From Bacillus ectoiniformans (GTDB lineage: Bacteria; Bacillota; Bacilli; Bacillales; Domibacillaceae), in NCBI RefSeq assembly GCF_016908875.1, contig NZ_JAFBES010000020.1, positions 1-45,944 of the forward strand: a DNA stretch of 45,944 bases, read 5' to 3'. A program made the position numbers and the translations under genes. The notes below the pieces were generated by a model. The model did no database searches and was not told where the DNA came from. It worked only from the letters and a program-made list of their open reading frames with translations. Positions 23,313 to 33,734 of the stretch are shown here, piece after piece (position 1 is the stretch's first letter; every line of letters starts with the position of its first letter).

Positions 23313-24098
23313 ATGACAATATATGAGCAAATCAAACATATTTTAAATGACAGAATAGGAGAAGTTATTACTTCAAAGGAAGTGAAAGAAGTCCTTTTAA
23401 AGACATACGGAACTAACCCTAGCAGTATTATTCTATCTGATTATTGCTATAATCGTTACAATCATGGGATTGCGTTCAATAAGCATCTCTTTGTTTATAT
23501 GAATCGAAGCACCTACAAATACATAGGGGAAAATGCTCTGTATACCGGTCTAGTTTTTCAAAGGCCAAAGGGAGCGGAAGCGGATCAAATTGTTGGGGAA
23601 TGGACCAATGGCCTCTTTGCTTTTTATGAGAATGATCAAATAATAGAATCGAGTAACGAAGGAGATCCTGCATACATAAGCAAGAAGCAAGTAGCGAAGC
23701 TCTATGAGGAATACTTCGACATCCTTAAATTTGAAATGACGACTCTGAATTGTAAGGCTACAGAGTTAAGGCATTTAATTGGAAGACTCGGTGAGTTTTT
23801 TTGTGTGCTTCAAACAGGGGGAGAACTGGCTAGACAAACCAATCAGCATGGCTTTGATGTCTTAAATAATGGAAGAAGAATTAGTGTGAAAACGACAGCT
23901 CAAGATAAAAGCTTTATCTCTATAAATCAAAATACATTTGATCAATTTGATGACTTTTTTGTCGTGCAATACATAGATGATGACTTCAAAGTATTATTTT
24001 ACGGTCCAAAAGAACAAGTGCCGCTTTCTCGGGTATATGGTAATAAATATGAAGTGAATATCAGCGCTTTGAAAAAAATAAGGAAAGAGCAATCATAA
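23313..24098 (+). CDS. hypothetical protein with PD-(D/E)XK-like C-terminal domain
   Basis: The 261-residue product has an N-terminal winged-helix-like segment (IYEQIKHILNDRIGEVITSK, then YGTNPSSIILSDYCYNR). The C-terminal half contains LIGRLGEFFCVLQTGGELAR ... GFDVLNNGRRISVKTTAQ, i.e. Glu, then GFDV, then a strand with xSVKT. This matches the E...D...(E/S)xK pattern of PD-(D/E)XK nuclease-fold proteins, with Ser-Val-Lys in place of the usual ExK. It could be a restriction-like or nucleic-acid-processing protein. The ATG at 23313 is preferred because GGGGAGAG precedes it. It stands alone between the tatC scar and a helicase scar, so its neighbourhood is decayed. Confidence 0.7.
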   Translation: MTIYEQIKHILNDRIGEVITSKEVKEVLLKTYGTNPSSIILSDYCYNRYNHGIAFNKHLFVYMNRSTYKYIGENALYTGLVFQRPKGAEADQIVGEWTNGLFAFYENDQIIESSNEGDPAYISKKQVAKLYEEYFDILKFEMTTLNCKATELRHLIGRLGEFFCVLQTGGELARQTNQHGFDVLNNGRRISVKTTAQDKSFISINQNTFDQFDDFFVVQYIDDDFKVLFYGPKEQVPLSRVYGNKYEVNISALKKIRKEQS

Positions 24099-24105
24099 GT
24101 ATAGC

Positions 24106-24261
24106 ATGTCAATCTATCGGAAAGGAACGTTACAACAGTATGCCAAAAATTTGACTGAAATTGGGTAATACATTCAGAGGGATGATCATTTAAGTTTTGT
24201 TTCAGTGAGAGAGGTCATCAAGCAGATGTTTGAGCAATTTAATTTAAATAGTGCTTTTTGA
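24106..24261 (+). pseudogene. remnant of an SF2 helicase C-terminus
   Basis: The frame reads MSIYRKGTLQQYAKNLTEIG, stop, then YIQRDDHLSFVSVREVIKQM-FEQF and a stop. The first part aligns with motif VI of the primase-helicase at 12052-14403 (MPISWKGTLQQYVGRL), and the VIKQMFEQ stretch aligns with its VLQKMFEK near the C-terminus. The segment between is shortened and interrupted. This is a scar of a second, related helicase gene. The rest of the 24099-24431 gap shows nothing else. Confidence 0.5.
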
Positions 24262-24431
24262 TGTCAAAGTACGGTTAATAAGAACGTTTAAATGCACAGA
24301 AGAGATTTTAGCTTGCACCGCTTTATTCTTGTATTAAGAAGACCAACTAGATACATGTCATGTTGATGTTGTGTTTTTCCATGCAGCCGGTCAAATTTCA
24401 TTGTTTTAAGATGAAGTGGAGTGATAGATAG

Positions 24432-24833
24432 ATGCGTTATCAACAAAAGGATTTTTCAGAAGCATTATTAGAAACGATCAGATCTACGGAAAGGGCATTA
24501 AAAGATCATATAGAACATTTGCTCCTTAAGTATAAGCCTGCTTTTGTTGAGAAGAATGTAAATTTTGCAGCGGGATTTGACCAAGTTGGGAGTGATCCTT
24601 TCGAGCCGATATACAGCTCTTCTGTTTCTATAGGCATCGCTGAAGGAAATAAAGAACTTGATGACTTGCTTCTCATTAAAATATGGGAATGTGAACGTTC
24701 ATTCTTGGGAATACCGACCTCGAAAAAAATACTTGGAAGCAAAATTATCGGAGAGTTGCTTGATGAAACCATTGAAGACGTCAAGGATGAATTAGAGGTG
24801 TATATCAAGGATATTTTAATATTTGGTGCCTGA
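24432..24833 (+). CDS. hypothetical protein ending inside a 52-bp repeat
   Basis: The 133-residue product is largely helical and acidic (EALLETIRSTERALKDHIEH at the start, LLDETIEDVKDELEVYIKDI at the end). It has no signal peptide, membrane segment or motif I recognise. The ATG has GTGGAG about 10 bases upstream. The last two residues (Gly-Ala) and the stop TGA are supplied by the beginning of the 52-bp repeat at 24825. The original C-terminus was therefore probably lost or replaced when the repeat arrived. Function unknown. Confidence 0.6.
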   Translation: MRYQQKDFSEALLETIRSTERALKDHIEHLLLKYKPAFVEKNVNFAAGFDQVGSDPFEPIYSSSVSIGIAEGNKELDDLLLIKIWECERSFLGIPTSKKILGSKIIGELLDETIEDVKDELEVYIKDILIFGA

Positions 24834-24876
24834 CCCCCAGTGCGTTAACGCGTTAACGCACTGGGGGTCAGGCACC
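24825..24876. repeat. 52-bp palindromic repeat, copy 3
   Basis: Same ends and length as the other copies. The variable stem pair is A-T, so the stem is fully paired. It overlaps the last codons of the gene at 24432-24833 and is followed by TTTT, which allows it to work as a terminator. Confidence 0.9.
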
Positions 24877-24960
24877 TTTTAATATTTTTATACCTAGCTT
24901 CTCTCCATTATCTGCTATAATATTCTCTAGTTTTAGTTTTTGTAGAGAGGTGCTAGTATA

Positions 24961-25674
24961 ATGGTTCCAAAGTATCAGCAGGTAGCTGCTCAAATAGAGT
25001 CTGACATTATTGATCATGTGTATCAGGAAACAAATAAACTTTTGACGGAAGATGAATACGCCAAAAAATATCAAGTGAGTCGTAATACTGTGCGTAAAGC
25101 GATTGAGATTCTTGTGAATAAAGGGTATGTGTATCAAGTTCAGGGAAGTGGAGTATTTATTCGTACCCACCATAATAAGGGATATGTAAACTTAGAGAAG
25201 CTGCAAGGAGTAACCAATGATTTCAGCGACCGCCGCGTTGAGAACAAGTTGCTTGAATTTAAACAGCTAACCGCTGATGAGAATTTAGCTGAAAACATGG
25301 GATGTAAGGTGGGAACGCCCATTTATTTTGTGAAGAGACTGAGGTATGTCGATGGCAACCCATTTTCTATTGAAACCTCATACTTTAACAAGGAGCTTGT
25401 TATCTATCTGGATGAGAATATTGTGAAGAAATCGATTTATAATTATTTGCGTAATGATCAGAAACTAGCTATTGGCTTTGCCGATCGTATTATCAGCGCA
25501 GACTTTCTTTCTAAAGAGCAAGCGGAATTACTAGGTTTAAAAGAGAATGACCCCGCTTTAGTCGTAGACAATACGGTTTGTTTAACGAATGGAGCGATCT
25601 TTGATTATTCACAATCCGTGCATCACTTCCAGCATGTGAAATTGTTAAAGGTGTCAAATATGAAAGGAAGCTAA
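24961..25674 (+). CDS. GntR family regulator with UTRA domain (PTS operon repressor)
   Basis: The 237-residue product has an N-terminal GntR winged helix (YQQVAAQIESDIIDHVYQ, then YQVSRNTVRKAIEILVNKGYV) and a C-terminal UTRA ligand domain (GTPIYFVKRLRYVDGNPFSI, SYFNKELVIYLDENI). Such HutC/TreR-type proteins sense phosphosugars. Its place directly before the beta-glucoside PTS operon suggests it represses that operon and is released by a phospho-beta-glucoside. The B. subtilis GmuR of the gmu operon is a similar protein. The ATG follows AGAGAGGTG, and an extended -10, TGcTATAAT, lies at 24913-24921. It has its own terminator before the PTS promoter. Confidence 0.88.
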   Translation: MVPKYQQVAAQIESDIIDHVYQETNKLLTEDEYAKKYQVSRNTVRKAIEILVNKGYVYQVQGSGVFIRTHHNKGYVNLEKLQGVTNDFSDRRVENKLLEFKQLTADENLAENMGCKVGTPIYFVKRLRYVDGNPFSIETSYFNKELVIYLDENIVKKSIYNYLRNDQKLAIGFADRIISADFLSKEQAELLGLKENDPALVVDNTVCLTNGAIFDYSQSVHHFQHVKLLKVSNMKGS

Positions 25675-25678
25675 ATGT

Positions 25679-25711
25679 AGACGAGAGCCTTGAGCTTTTG
25701 TCTTTTTTTTG
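25679..25711 (+). terminator. rho-independent terminator after the GntR gene
   Basis: AGACGAGAGC and GCTTTTGTCT form a 10-bp stem with two G-T wobbles around CTTGA, followed by a run of T. It separates the regulator from the PTS operon. Confidence 0.75.
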
Positions 25712-25720
25712 TCTAAAAAC

Positions 25721-25757
25721 TGAAAGGGTTTACATTTTCAGAAGAATGAGTTATTAT
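25721..25757 (+). promoter_or_regulatory. PTS operon promoter with overlapping cre site
   Basis: TTTACA (25729-25734), a 17-bp spacer and TATTAT (25752-25757) form a sigma-A promoter. TGAAAGGGTTTACA (25721-25734) overlaps the -35 and matches the catabolite-responsive element consensus TGWAANCGNTNWCA except for one base (G for C at the centre). This arrangement predicts CcpA repression when glucose is available. Confidence 0.75.
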
Positions 25758-25816
25758 CAAGTTGTAAGATTTGTACCAATGAATTTAAGTCATTCTAATG
25801 AAAAGGGTGTATTGAT

Positions 25817-26161
25817 ATGGATAAAGAATCAATGGTTGAAATTAGCCCAGAGGACATTTTTGGTTTAATTGCCCTGTCAGGTGATGCGAAGGCGAGTTAT
25901 CATTCAGCCTTATATTTACTTAGAGAAAATAAAATTGATGAGGCCGAAGCCGAGGTTGCCAAAGGTCATTCAATGTTATATGAAGCACATGCCATTCAAA
26001 CGAAATTTATTACATTAGAAGCTCAAGGAAAATCAGCACAAGTGGGTGTCCTTATGGTTCATGCACAAGACCATCTGATGAACACTATTTTAGTGAAAGA
26101 GCTGTTAGATCATATGATGAATATGCAAAAAGAAATTAACCTACTGAAAGGAATGAATTAA
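25817..26161 (+). CDS. PTS lactose/cellobiose-family EIIA component
   Basis: The 114-residue product is a helical EIIA of the lactose/N,N'-diacetylchitobiose family. The phosphoryl-accepting His82 lies in the conserved VHAQDHLMN stretch, and the early AKASYHSAL and HSMLYEAH segments are typical. It receives phosphate from HPr and passes it to the EIIB encoded one base after its stop codon. The ATG follows AAAAGGGTG. It is the first gene of the operon EIIA-EIIB-GH1-EIIC(-ROK). Confidence 0.93.
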   Translation: MDKESMVEISPEDIFGLIALSGDAKASYHSALYLLRENKIDEAEAEVAKGHSMLYEAHAIQTKFITLEAQGKSAQVGVLMVHAQDHLMNTILVKELLDHMMNMQKEINLLKGMN

Positions 26162-26162
26162 T

Positions 26163-27889
<1,727 letters not shown>

Positions 27890-27901
27890 GGAGGCGATCT
27901 T

Positions 27902-29230
27902 ATGAGTCGCTTAGAAAAGATCTTTGAAAAGTTCATTCCCTATTTCTTACGATTTGCCAATGCGAAAGCCACACTTGCCATTAAAGACGGATTTATCTTA
28001 ACCATGCCAATGACCATTATTGGATCATTTTTCCTTCTAATTCTGGCTGCTCCGATTCCGGGCTGGGAAGAGACGATGGTCAAATGGTTTGGCGATCAAT
28101 GGAGTCTTCCGCTGACTCAAGTAGTTGGTTCTACATTTGATATTCTCGCGCTTATTGGTGTGTATGGTATTGCCTACTCTTATGTGCAAAATGAGAAAAT
28201 TGATGGCACGCCTGCTGGGATTCTTGGGATTATCTCTTTTCTCATTATTACTCAAGCTTCTGTTTTATCGAAAGCCGGCGAAACAGTAACAGGTGTCATT
28301 CCAAAGGTTTGGACGGGTGGACAAGGTGTACTGGCAGCGATTGTAGTCGGTCTGTTTGTCGGGTTTGTCTATTCGCAATTCATTAAACGCGGGATTCGCT
28401 TTAAAATGCCTGAAGGTGTTCCGCCAGGTGTAGCGAACTCATTCTCTGCGTTAATTCCTGGACTGGCTATTGTGACCGTTTCAGTGATTGTGTTTGCTCT
28501 TTGTCAGGCTGTTGCAGATAAAACATTTACAGAAATTGTCTATACTTTACTTCAAACGCCTGTACAAAACCTGACGGATACATTTACAGGCGCAGTGCTG
28601 ATCATGGTGCTGATGTCCCTTCTTTGGTGGTGTGGAATTCATGGTGCTGCCATTATCATGGGGGTTATGGGTCCGCTGCTTACAGCGAATGCGCTGCAAA
28701 ACCAGGCTGTTATAGATTCCGGGCAAGAGCTTGTTATTGGTGAAAATGCCAAGATCGTTACGATTCAGTTCCTGGATGTATTTACAAAGCTTGGAGGGTC
28801 AGGCATTACGATCGGATTCATCGTTGCGGCTTTAATTGTGGCGCGGTCCGCTCACTTAAAGCAATTAGGGCGGTTATCTCTTGTTCCTGGACTATTCAAC
28901 ATTAATGAACCTGTCATATTCGGTATGCCCATTGTCTTTAACCCAATCATGTTTATACCTTTTGTTGTGGTACCAGCTGTTGCATCATTTATGGTTTACT
29001 TCTCTATCCTTTTTGGGTGGGTTGAGCCTTTCAACGCACTTCAGGTTCCTTGGACGACACCGCCGATTGTCTCTGGCTTCCTAATTGGCGGCTGGAGAGG
29101 TGCTTTGCTTCAAGTGGCAACAATTGTCATGTCTGTGCTGATCTATCTTCCTTTCGTCAGAATGCAAGATCGGGTTTCTTATAATGAAGAGCTTAAAGCA
29201 CAGCAAGAATCGGAAAGTGTTAGCGTGTAA
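27902..29230 (+). CDS. PTS lactose/cellobiose-family EIIC permease
   Basis: The 442-residue product is a polytopic membrane protein of the lactose/cellobiose EIIC family. It has about ten membrane helices and the family stretches FILTMPMTIIGSFFLL near the start, WWCGIHGAAIIMGVMGP in the middle, and GLFNINEPVIFGMPIVFNP near the C-terminal third. The NEPVIFG loop carries the sugar-binding Glu. It moves the beta-glucoside across the membrane while EIIB phosphorylates it. The ATG follows AAGGAGGCG. No EIIB domain is fused; that function is the separate gene at 26163. Confidence 0.94.
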   Translation: MSRLEKIFEKFIPYFLRFANAKATLAIKDGFILTMPMTIIGSFFLLILAAPIPGWEETMVKWFGDQWSLPLTQVVGSTFDILALIGVYGIAYSYVQNEKIDGTPAGILGIISFLIITQASVLSKAGETVTGVIPKVWTGGQGVLAAIVVGLFVGFVYSQFIKRGIRFKMPEGVPPGVANSFSALIPGLAIVTVSVIVFALCQAVADKTFTEIVYTLLQTPVQNLTDTFTGAVLIMVLMSLLWWCGIHGAAIIMGVMGPLLTANALQNQAVIDSGQELVIGENAKIVTIQFLDVFTKLGGSGITIGFIVAALIVARSAHLKQLGRLSLVPGLFNINEPVIFGMPIVFNPIMFIPFVVVPAVASFMVYFSILFGWVEPFNALQVPWTTPPIVSGFLIGGWRGALLQVATIVMSVLIYLPFVRMQDRVSYNEELKAQQESESVSV

Positions 29231-29251
29231 ATGATTTCATAATTATAAATG

Positions 29252-29282
29252 CCCCGAATCCACTGAGATAAGGGGTTTTTAT
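29252..29282 (+). terminator. weak terminator after EIIC
   Basis: CCCC (29252-29255) pairs with GGGG (29272-29275), and ATC/GAT can pair inside, followed by TTTTTATT. It is modest, so some read-through into the ROK kinase gene is plausible. Confidence 0.45.
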
Positions 29283-29335
29283 TCTAGATTTAAAAAGATG
29301 ATTCACTGCATTTAAATAGGAAAGAAGGGATACAC

Positions 29336-30211
29336 ATGAAACATCTATTAGCTTGTGATATCGGCGGCACCGATTTAAAGGTCGGTACATTTTCACTTGA
29401 TGGCGAACTCAAGGAAACGGTGAAAATTCCATTAGGCAATCGGCAAGGTCAGCCGATTCTTTCTCATATTGAAAGCCATATTGATGAAGATACAGCAGGT
29501 CTGGCTCTAAGCATTCCTGGATTTATTGACCCTAAGACGGGTTTTATTGAAATGGGAGGGGCCATTGTTGATTTTAATGGCTTTAATATCGTCGACTACT
29601 TTCAGGAACGTTATCCCCATATACCAGTTACTGCAGAAAACGATGCGAATTGTGTAGCACTGGCTGAAAAGTGGAAAGGACATGCAAAAGCAGAAACCGA
29701 TTTTCTCTGCATGACCATTGGAACAGGGATTGGCGGTGCTATTTACTTGAACGATGCTCTGTACCGAGGTGTGAATAACCGATCGGGTGAATTTGGACAT
29801 ATGTTCAGTGAACCTGTAACGAGTAAAGAAAGCGAAAATCATAAGTTTAACAAAACAGCTACAATGGCTGTGTTGCGTGAGAAGTATGCTGAATATATCA
29901 ATGTTCCTTTTGAAGAAGTAACGGGAGAACAAATTTTTGAAGCATATGATAGCAGCGAGGAGGCTGCCTTACACTGCGTGGGTAACTTCTATAAAGGAGT
30001 AGCAATGAGCGTATTGAATCTCTATTATATTTTTGCTCCTCCTGTGTTTTATATCGGAGGAGGCATCACTTCGAGACAAACGTTTCTAAGCGAAATTAAA
30101 GAGAGAATCGTAGAAATGGAACCGGCCTTTTCTGCTGAGATGAAAGTGACTAGCTTTGGAAACCAAAGCGGCATGATTGGCGCTGTCTGTCACCATCTTG
30201 AATCAGTGTAA
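29336..30211 (+). CDS. ROK family sugar kinase
   Basis: The 291-residue product begins with the ATP-binding signature LACDIGGTDLKVGTFSLDG and continues with the ROK motifs ENDANCVALAEKWKGHA and CMTIGTGIGGAIYLND. The GEFGHM stretch carries the ExGH sugar-contact residues. The CxCGxxGCxE zinc motif found in many ROK kinases is absent, as in some gmuE/BglK-type members. It would phosphorylate glucose, fructose or a beta-glucoside released by the hydrolase two genes upstream. The ATG follows AAAGAAGGG. It lies 105 bases after EIIC and is probably part of the same regulon. A 52-bp repeat follows at once. Confidence 0.9.
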   Translation: MKHLLACDIGGTDLKVGTFSLDGELKETVKIPLGNRQGQPILSHIESHIDEDTAGLALSIPGFIDPKTGFIEMGGAIVDFNGFNIVDYFQERYPHIPVTAENDANCVALAEKWKGHAKAETDFLCMTIGTGIGGAIYLNDALYRGVNNRSGEFGHMFSEPVTSKESENHKFNKTATMAVLREKYAEYINVPFEEVTGEQIFEAYDSSEEAALHCVGNFYKGVAMSVLNLYYIFAPPVFYIGGGITSRQTFLSEIKERIVEMEPAFSAEMKVTSFGNQSGMIGAVCHHLESV

Positions 30212-30216
30212 TTCTT

Positions 30217-30268
30217 GGTGCCTGACCCCCGGTGCGTTAACGCATTAACGCACCGGGGGTCAGGCACC
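30217..30268. repeat. 52-bp palindromic repeat, copy 4
   Basis: Same ends and length as the other copies. The variable stem pair is G-C, giving a fully paired stem. It is 5 bases after the ROK kinase stop and is followed by TTTATT, a good position for a terminator. Confidence 0.9.
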
Positions 30269-30378
30269 TTTATTCACACTATCAGCTGTTTGTCCACTCC
30301 ATTCGCCAGCAGCCGAATAAGTTAAAGTAAAGCGTCATTTATATGAGGCTTTACTATACTTCAAGGAGGCAAACTGGC

Positions 30379-30642
30379 ATGAAGGATTCTCATTCAGGGA
30401 GACGGGAAAATCAAGTGTATTCAAGCAGGGTGCTACGGTCTGAGTTTGATAAAAACTGGCGGACGATGCTTTCTCCAAGTGGCAATGTGATCTATGTGGC
30501 CACTGCAGACCGGGCGGAGGTCATCGTATTACTCTCAGATGGTACATCGAAGCTATTGATTTTTCCGAAAAACGGAGAAATCATTGTAGGCGGTGGGGGC
30601 ACAAGCCACTACAGCAAGCCGCATATTGCGAAAACGCTTTAA
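30379..30642 (+). CDS. small hypothetical protein
   Basis: The 87-residue product starts MKDSHSGRRENQVYSSR and has a beta-rich centre (GNVIYVATADRAEVIVLLSD). It ends in a Gly-rich, His-containing tail (GEIIVGGGGTSHYSKPHIAK). I do not recognise the family. I chose the ATG at 30379 because AAGGAGG lies 8 bases upstream; a longer frame from 30343 has no such site. It is a single gene between the 52-bp repeat and a convergent gene. Confidence 0.65.
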   Translation: MKDSHSGRRENQVYSSRVLRSEFDKNWRTMLSPSGNVIYVATADRAEVIVLLSDGTSKLLIFPKNGEIIVGGGGTSHYSKPHIAKTL

Positions 30643-30655
30643 GCCTATAAAGAAA

Positions 30656-30681
30656 AGCCTTCCCGTAACAATAGGAAGGCT
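30656..30681 (-). terminator. terminator between convergent genes
   Basis: AGCCTTCC (30656-30663) pairs with GGAAGGCT (30674-30681). On the minus strand it is followed by TTTTC, so it mainly serves the gene at 30687-31115; it may also stop the plus-strand gene. Confidence 0.8.
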
Positions 30682-30686
30682 CTTCA

Positions 30687-31115
30687 TCATGAACGCATAT
30701 ATTTGTACACTTCATTAGCTAAATCATCAATAAAGCGGGTGCCGACTTCTCGGTTTACATATTTTAATTCGGCGGCGAGTTTAATAATAAAAGTGCATTT
30801 TTCGGAAGAGGTATTGATTAGCGACAATAGCGTATTAAGGACAATCATAAATTCGGTATAATCATTGCCCTGGCCCTCATAGACCTTCACTCGATTTCCT
30901 TGAAGATCGTCTGTTTCTTCAAGTACATGAGTCACATAGAAGGCGCAAGATTTTGTTATATGCTCTGCACAATCATTTTTATATTGGCCTTTCGCTGATT
31001 TAATCAGCTGTTTAATCTTTTTATCGTGAAAAAATGATTTCTGATATTGGATGACCTCAGCTGCATCTATGTCCGGGGTGGTTCCTTCCCAGAAAATCAC
31101 TAGTTTTTCATTCAT
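30687..31115 (-). CDS. hypothetical protein
   Basis: The 142-residue product is a mixed helical protein starting MNEKLVIFWEGTTPDIDAAE, with a Lys-rich middle (DKKIKQLIKSAKGQYK) and three dispersed cysteines (NDCAEHITKSC and KCTFII). There is no signal peptide, membrane segment or motif I recognise. The ATG follows AAGGGAG on the minus strand. It is a single gene with its own terminator, transcribed away from pncB. Function unknown. Confidence 0.65.
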   Translation of the reverse strand: MNEKLVIFWEGTTPDIDAAEVIQYQKSFFHDKKIKQLIKSAKGQYKNDCAEHITKSCAFYVTHVLEETDDLQGNRVKVYEGQGNDYTEFMIVLNTLLSLINTSSEKCTFIIKLAAELKYVNREVGTRFIDDLANEVYKYMRS

Positions 31116-31299
31116 CGTTTCATATCTCCCTTTTTCTGGTTAGTCATATACGTATACCCTTTTTCTTGAAAAAGTAGCTAAGGCAATCGCATTTTTTGAG
31201 GGTGAAAAATACTTTTGAGAAATAGGTGAATGTTTTTTAATGATAAAGGATTGAACTGACTTGAATAGTGGAATTATATCATATAAAGGAGCGATGTTA

Positions 31300-32778
31300 A
31301 TGTACCTTTACGAAGATGATAGTTTATCCCTGCACACCGATTTGTATCAAGTGAATATGGCCTATGTGTACTGGAAAGATGGGGTGCATGAGAAAAATTC
31401 TGTATTTGATCTATATTTTAGAAAGCTGCCTTTTGAGAATGGTTTTGCTGTATTCGCAGGGCTGGAAAAAGCAGCCGACTATATCAAAAATCTAAGGTTT
31501 ACTGAAAATGATATTGAATATCTTCGATCGGTTGGCGAATATGATGAAGACTTCTTGGAATATTTAAAGAACCTGACATTCAGCGGGCAAGTTCGAGCGA
31601 TGCGGGAAGGGGAAATTGTGTTTGCTAACGAGCCGCTTGTGAGAGTGAAGGCCCCATTAATTCAAGCTCAGCTGCTTGAGACCGCCTTGTTAAATATAAT
31701 TAACTTCCAAACATTAATTGCGACAAAAGCGTCTAGAGTGAAGCAGGTATGTGGAGAAGATACTGTAATGGAATTTGGAACAAGGCGCGCACAGGAAATG
31801 GATGCGGCTGTTTGGGGAGCCCGCGCCACTTATATTGCCGGATTCGATGCAACAAGCAATGTCCGTGCAGGAAAGTTATTTGGCATGCCCATTTCAGGCA
31901 CTCACGCCCATTCTATGGTTCAGGCGTATCGAGATGAATACACGGCTTTTCGCAAGTATGCCGAAGCACATAAGAAATGCGTTTTTCTAGTTGATACTTA
32001 CGATACGCTAAAGTCCGGTGTCCCGACAGCCATTCGAGTGGCTAAAGAAATGGAAGGTCAAATAGAATTCGCAGGCATTCGCCTTGATAGCGGAGATTTA
32101 GCCTATTTGTCTAAAGAAGCGAGAAAAATGCTAGATGAGGCAGGTTTTCCTGATACAAAAATTATTGCCTCTAATGACTTGGATGAATACACGATCATGA
32201 ACTTAAAATCACAAGGGGCAAAGATCGACAGTTGGGGCATCGGCACGAAAGTCATCACAGCTTATGATCAGCCCGCGCTTGGAGCGGTGTATAAATTAGT
32301 CTCTATTGAAGACGAGGCAGGAAATATGGCAGATACCATTAAGATATCAGGCAATCCTGAAAAAGTGACAACGCCAGGGATGAAAAAAGTGTATCGGATT
32401 ATTAATAAGGGAAACGGCAATTCTGAAGGGGATTATATTGTTCTTGAAGGGGAACAGCCTGAACAAGAAGAAAAAATTAAAATGTTTCATCCCATTCATA
32501 CGTATATCAGCAAATTCGTCACTAATTTCGAAGCAAGAGACTTACATGCAGATATATTTGAAGAAGGAAAGTTAGTCTATACTCTGCCTAGTCTGCCAGA
32601 AATTCAGAGCCATGTGGCCAGCAGCTTAGAGCTGCTTTGGGATGAATATAAGCGCATGCTCAACCCGGAAGCGTATCCAGTGGACTTGAGCGAAGCTTGC
32701 TGGAATAATAAAATGGAACATATTCAACAAGTGAAAGTAAGAACCGAACAAATGATACAAAATAAAGGAGGAGAATAA
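31300..32778 (+). CDS. pncB: nicotinate phosphoribosyltransferase
   Basis: The 492-residue product joins nicotinate to PRPP with ATP, giving nicotinate mononucleotide, the first step of NAD salvage. Family motifs are clear: LHTDLYQVNMAYVYW at the start, FGTRRAQ for PRPP binding, SGTHAHSMVQAY with the His that is phosphorylated by ATP, and FAGIRLDSGDLAYLSKEAR for the phosphate site. I chose the ATG at 31300 because AAAGGAG lies 8 bases upstream; an ATG at 31294 would be too close to it. The gene is coupled to nadE three bases downstream, so a single transcript makes two enzymes of the same pathway. Confidence 0.95.
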   Translation: MYLYEDDSLSLHTDLYQVNMAYVYWKDGVHEKNSVFDLYFRKLPFENGFAVFAGLEKAADYIKNLRFTENDIEYLRSVGEYDEDFLEYLKNLTFSGQVRAMREGEIVFANEPLVRVKAPLIQAQLLETALLNIINFQTLIATKASRVKQVCGEDTVMEFGTRRAQEMDAAVWGARATYIAGFDATSNVRAGKLFGMPISGTHAHSMVQAYRDEYTAFRKYAEAHKKCVFLVDTYDTLKSGVPTAIRVAKEMEGQIEFAGIRLDSGDLAYLSKEARKMLDEAGFPDTKIIASNDLDEYTIMNLKSQGAKIDSWGIGTKVITAYDQPALGAVYKLVSIEDEAGNMADTIKISGNPEKVTTPGMKKVYRIINKGNGNSEGDYIVLEGEQPEQEEKIKMFHPIHTYISKFVTNFEARDLHADIFEEGKLVYTLPSLPEIQSHVASSLELLWDEYKRMLNPEAYPVDLSEACWNNKMEHIQQVKVRTEQMIQNKGGE

Positions 32779-32781
32779 TTG

Positions 32782-33609
32782 ATGTTAGATATGCAAAAAC
32801 AGATCATTGAAGAATTAAAGGCAAAGCCATCTATTGACCCAAAAGAAGAGATTCGAGTCAGCATTGATTTTATGAAGGAATACTTAAAGAAACATTCTTT
32901 CTTAGAAGGATTTGTACTTGGGATTTCAGGAGGACAAGATTCCACGCTCGCGGGTAAACTAGCTCAAATGGCTGTGGATGAATTAAAAGAAGAAACAGGA
33001 TCGGACCGGTATAAGTTTTATGCGGTGAGACTTCCGAATGGAGTGCAGGCCGATGAAGAGGATTGTCAGGACGCCTTGCAATTTATCAAGCCGGATAAGG
33101 TGTTTGTTATTAATATTAAAGCGGCTGTCGATGCGAGTGAAGCAGCACTAAAAGAAAATGGCATTGTCTTAACTGATTTTGCGAAAGGAAATGAAAAAGC
33201 TCGCGAGCGAATGAAGGCTCAGTACAGTATTGCGGCGATGACCAATAGTGTAGTGCTCGGAACAGATCATGCAGCCGAAGCGGTCACTGGTTTTTACACA
33301 AAATACGGAGATGGCGGAGCGGATCTTGTACCTTTGTTCCGTTTAAATAAACGTCAAGGCCGTGAAATGTTAAAGGAATTGAACTGTCCGGAACATTTGT
33401 ACACGAAAGTGCCGACAGCTGATTTAGAAGATGACCGCCCGCAGCTACCGGATGAAGTTGCTCTAGGTGTTTCTTATGATGATATCGATGACTTTTTAGA
33501 AGGAAAAGAAATTTCAGAAGAAGCCAGCAGTCGAATTATTTCATATTACTTAAAATCTGCCCACAAACGACATATGCCAATTACTGTTTTTGATGACTTT
33601 TGGAAATAA
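32782..33609 (+). CDS. nadE: NH3-dependent NAD+ synthetase
   Basis: The 275-residue product completes NAD synthesis by amidating deamido-NAD with ammonia and ATP. The PP-loop is [13 protein letters not shown]; further family stretches are [38 protein letters not shown] and [14 protein letters not shown]. There is no glutaminase domain, as usual for the short NadE of Bacilli. The ATG at 32782 is three bases after the pncB stop, with GGAGGAG upstream; a TTG directly before it is an alternative start. A strong terminator follows at 33623. Confidence 0.96.
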   Translation: MLDMQKQIIEELKAKPSIDPKEEIRVSIDFMKEYLKKHSFLEGFVLGISGGQDSTLAGKLAQMAVDELKEETGSDRYKFYAVRLPNGVQADEEDCQDALQFIKPDKVFVINIKAAVDASEAALKENGIVLTDFAKGNEKARERMKAQYSIAAMTNSVVLGTDHAAEAVTGFYTKYGDGGADLVPLFRLNKRQGREMLKELNCPEHLYTKVPTADLEDDRPQLPDEVALGVSYDDIDDFLEGKEISEEASSRIISYYLKSAHKRHMPITVFDDFWK

Positions 33610-33622
33610 GTTGTCTGGAAAG

Positions 33623-33666
33623 AAAGCTTGAAATGGTCAATACGAGACTGTTTCAAGCTTTTTTTA
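33623..33666 (+). terminator. rho-independent terminator after nadE
   Basis: AAAGCTTGAAA (33623-33633) and TTTCAAGCTTT (33651-33661) form an 11-bp stem followed by T. Confidence 0.9.
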
Positions 33667-33734
33667 TAGGTAAGAAAGCTATGGGTGAATAGTATTGGAT
33701 TTTCAGGCTGCCAATTTATTTTGCGCAAAAAAAT

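Noticed and set aside
31251-31280. TTGAAC/TATATC as the pncB promoter
   Set aside because: Transcription would start inside the ribosome binding site at 31285-31291, so these hexamers are unlikely to be the working promoter.
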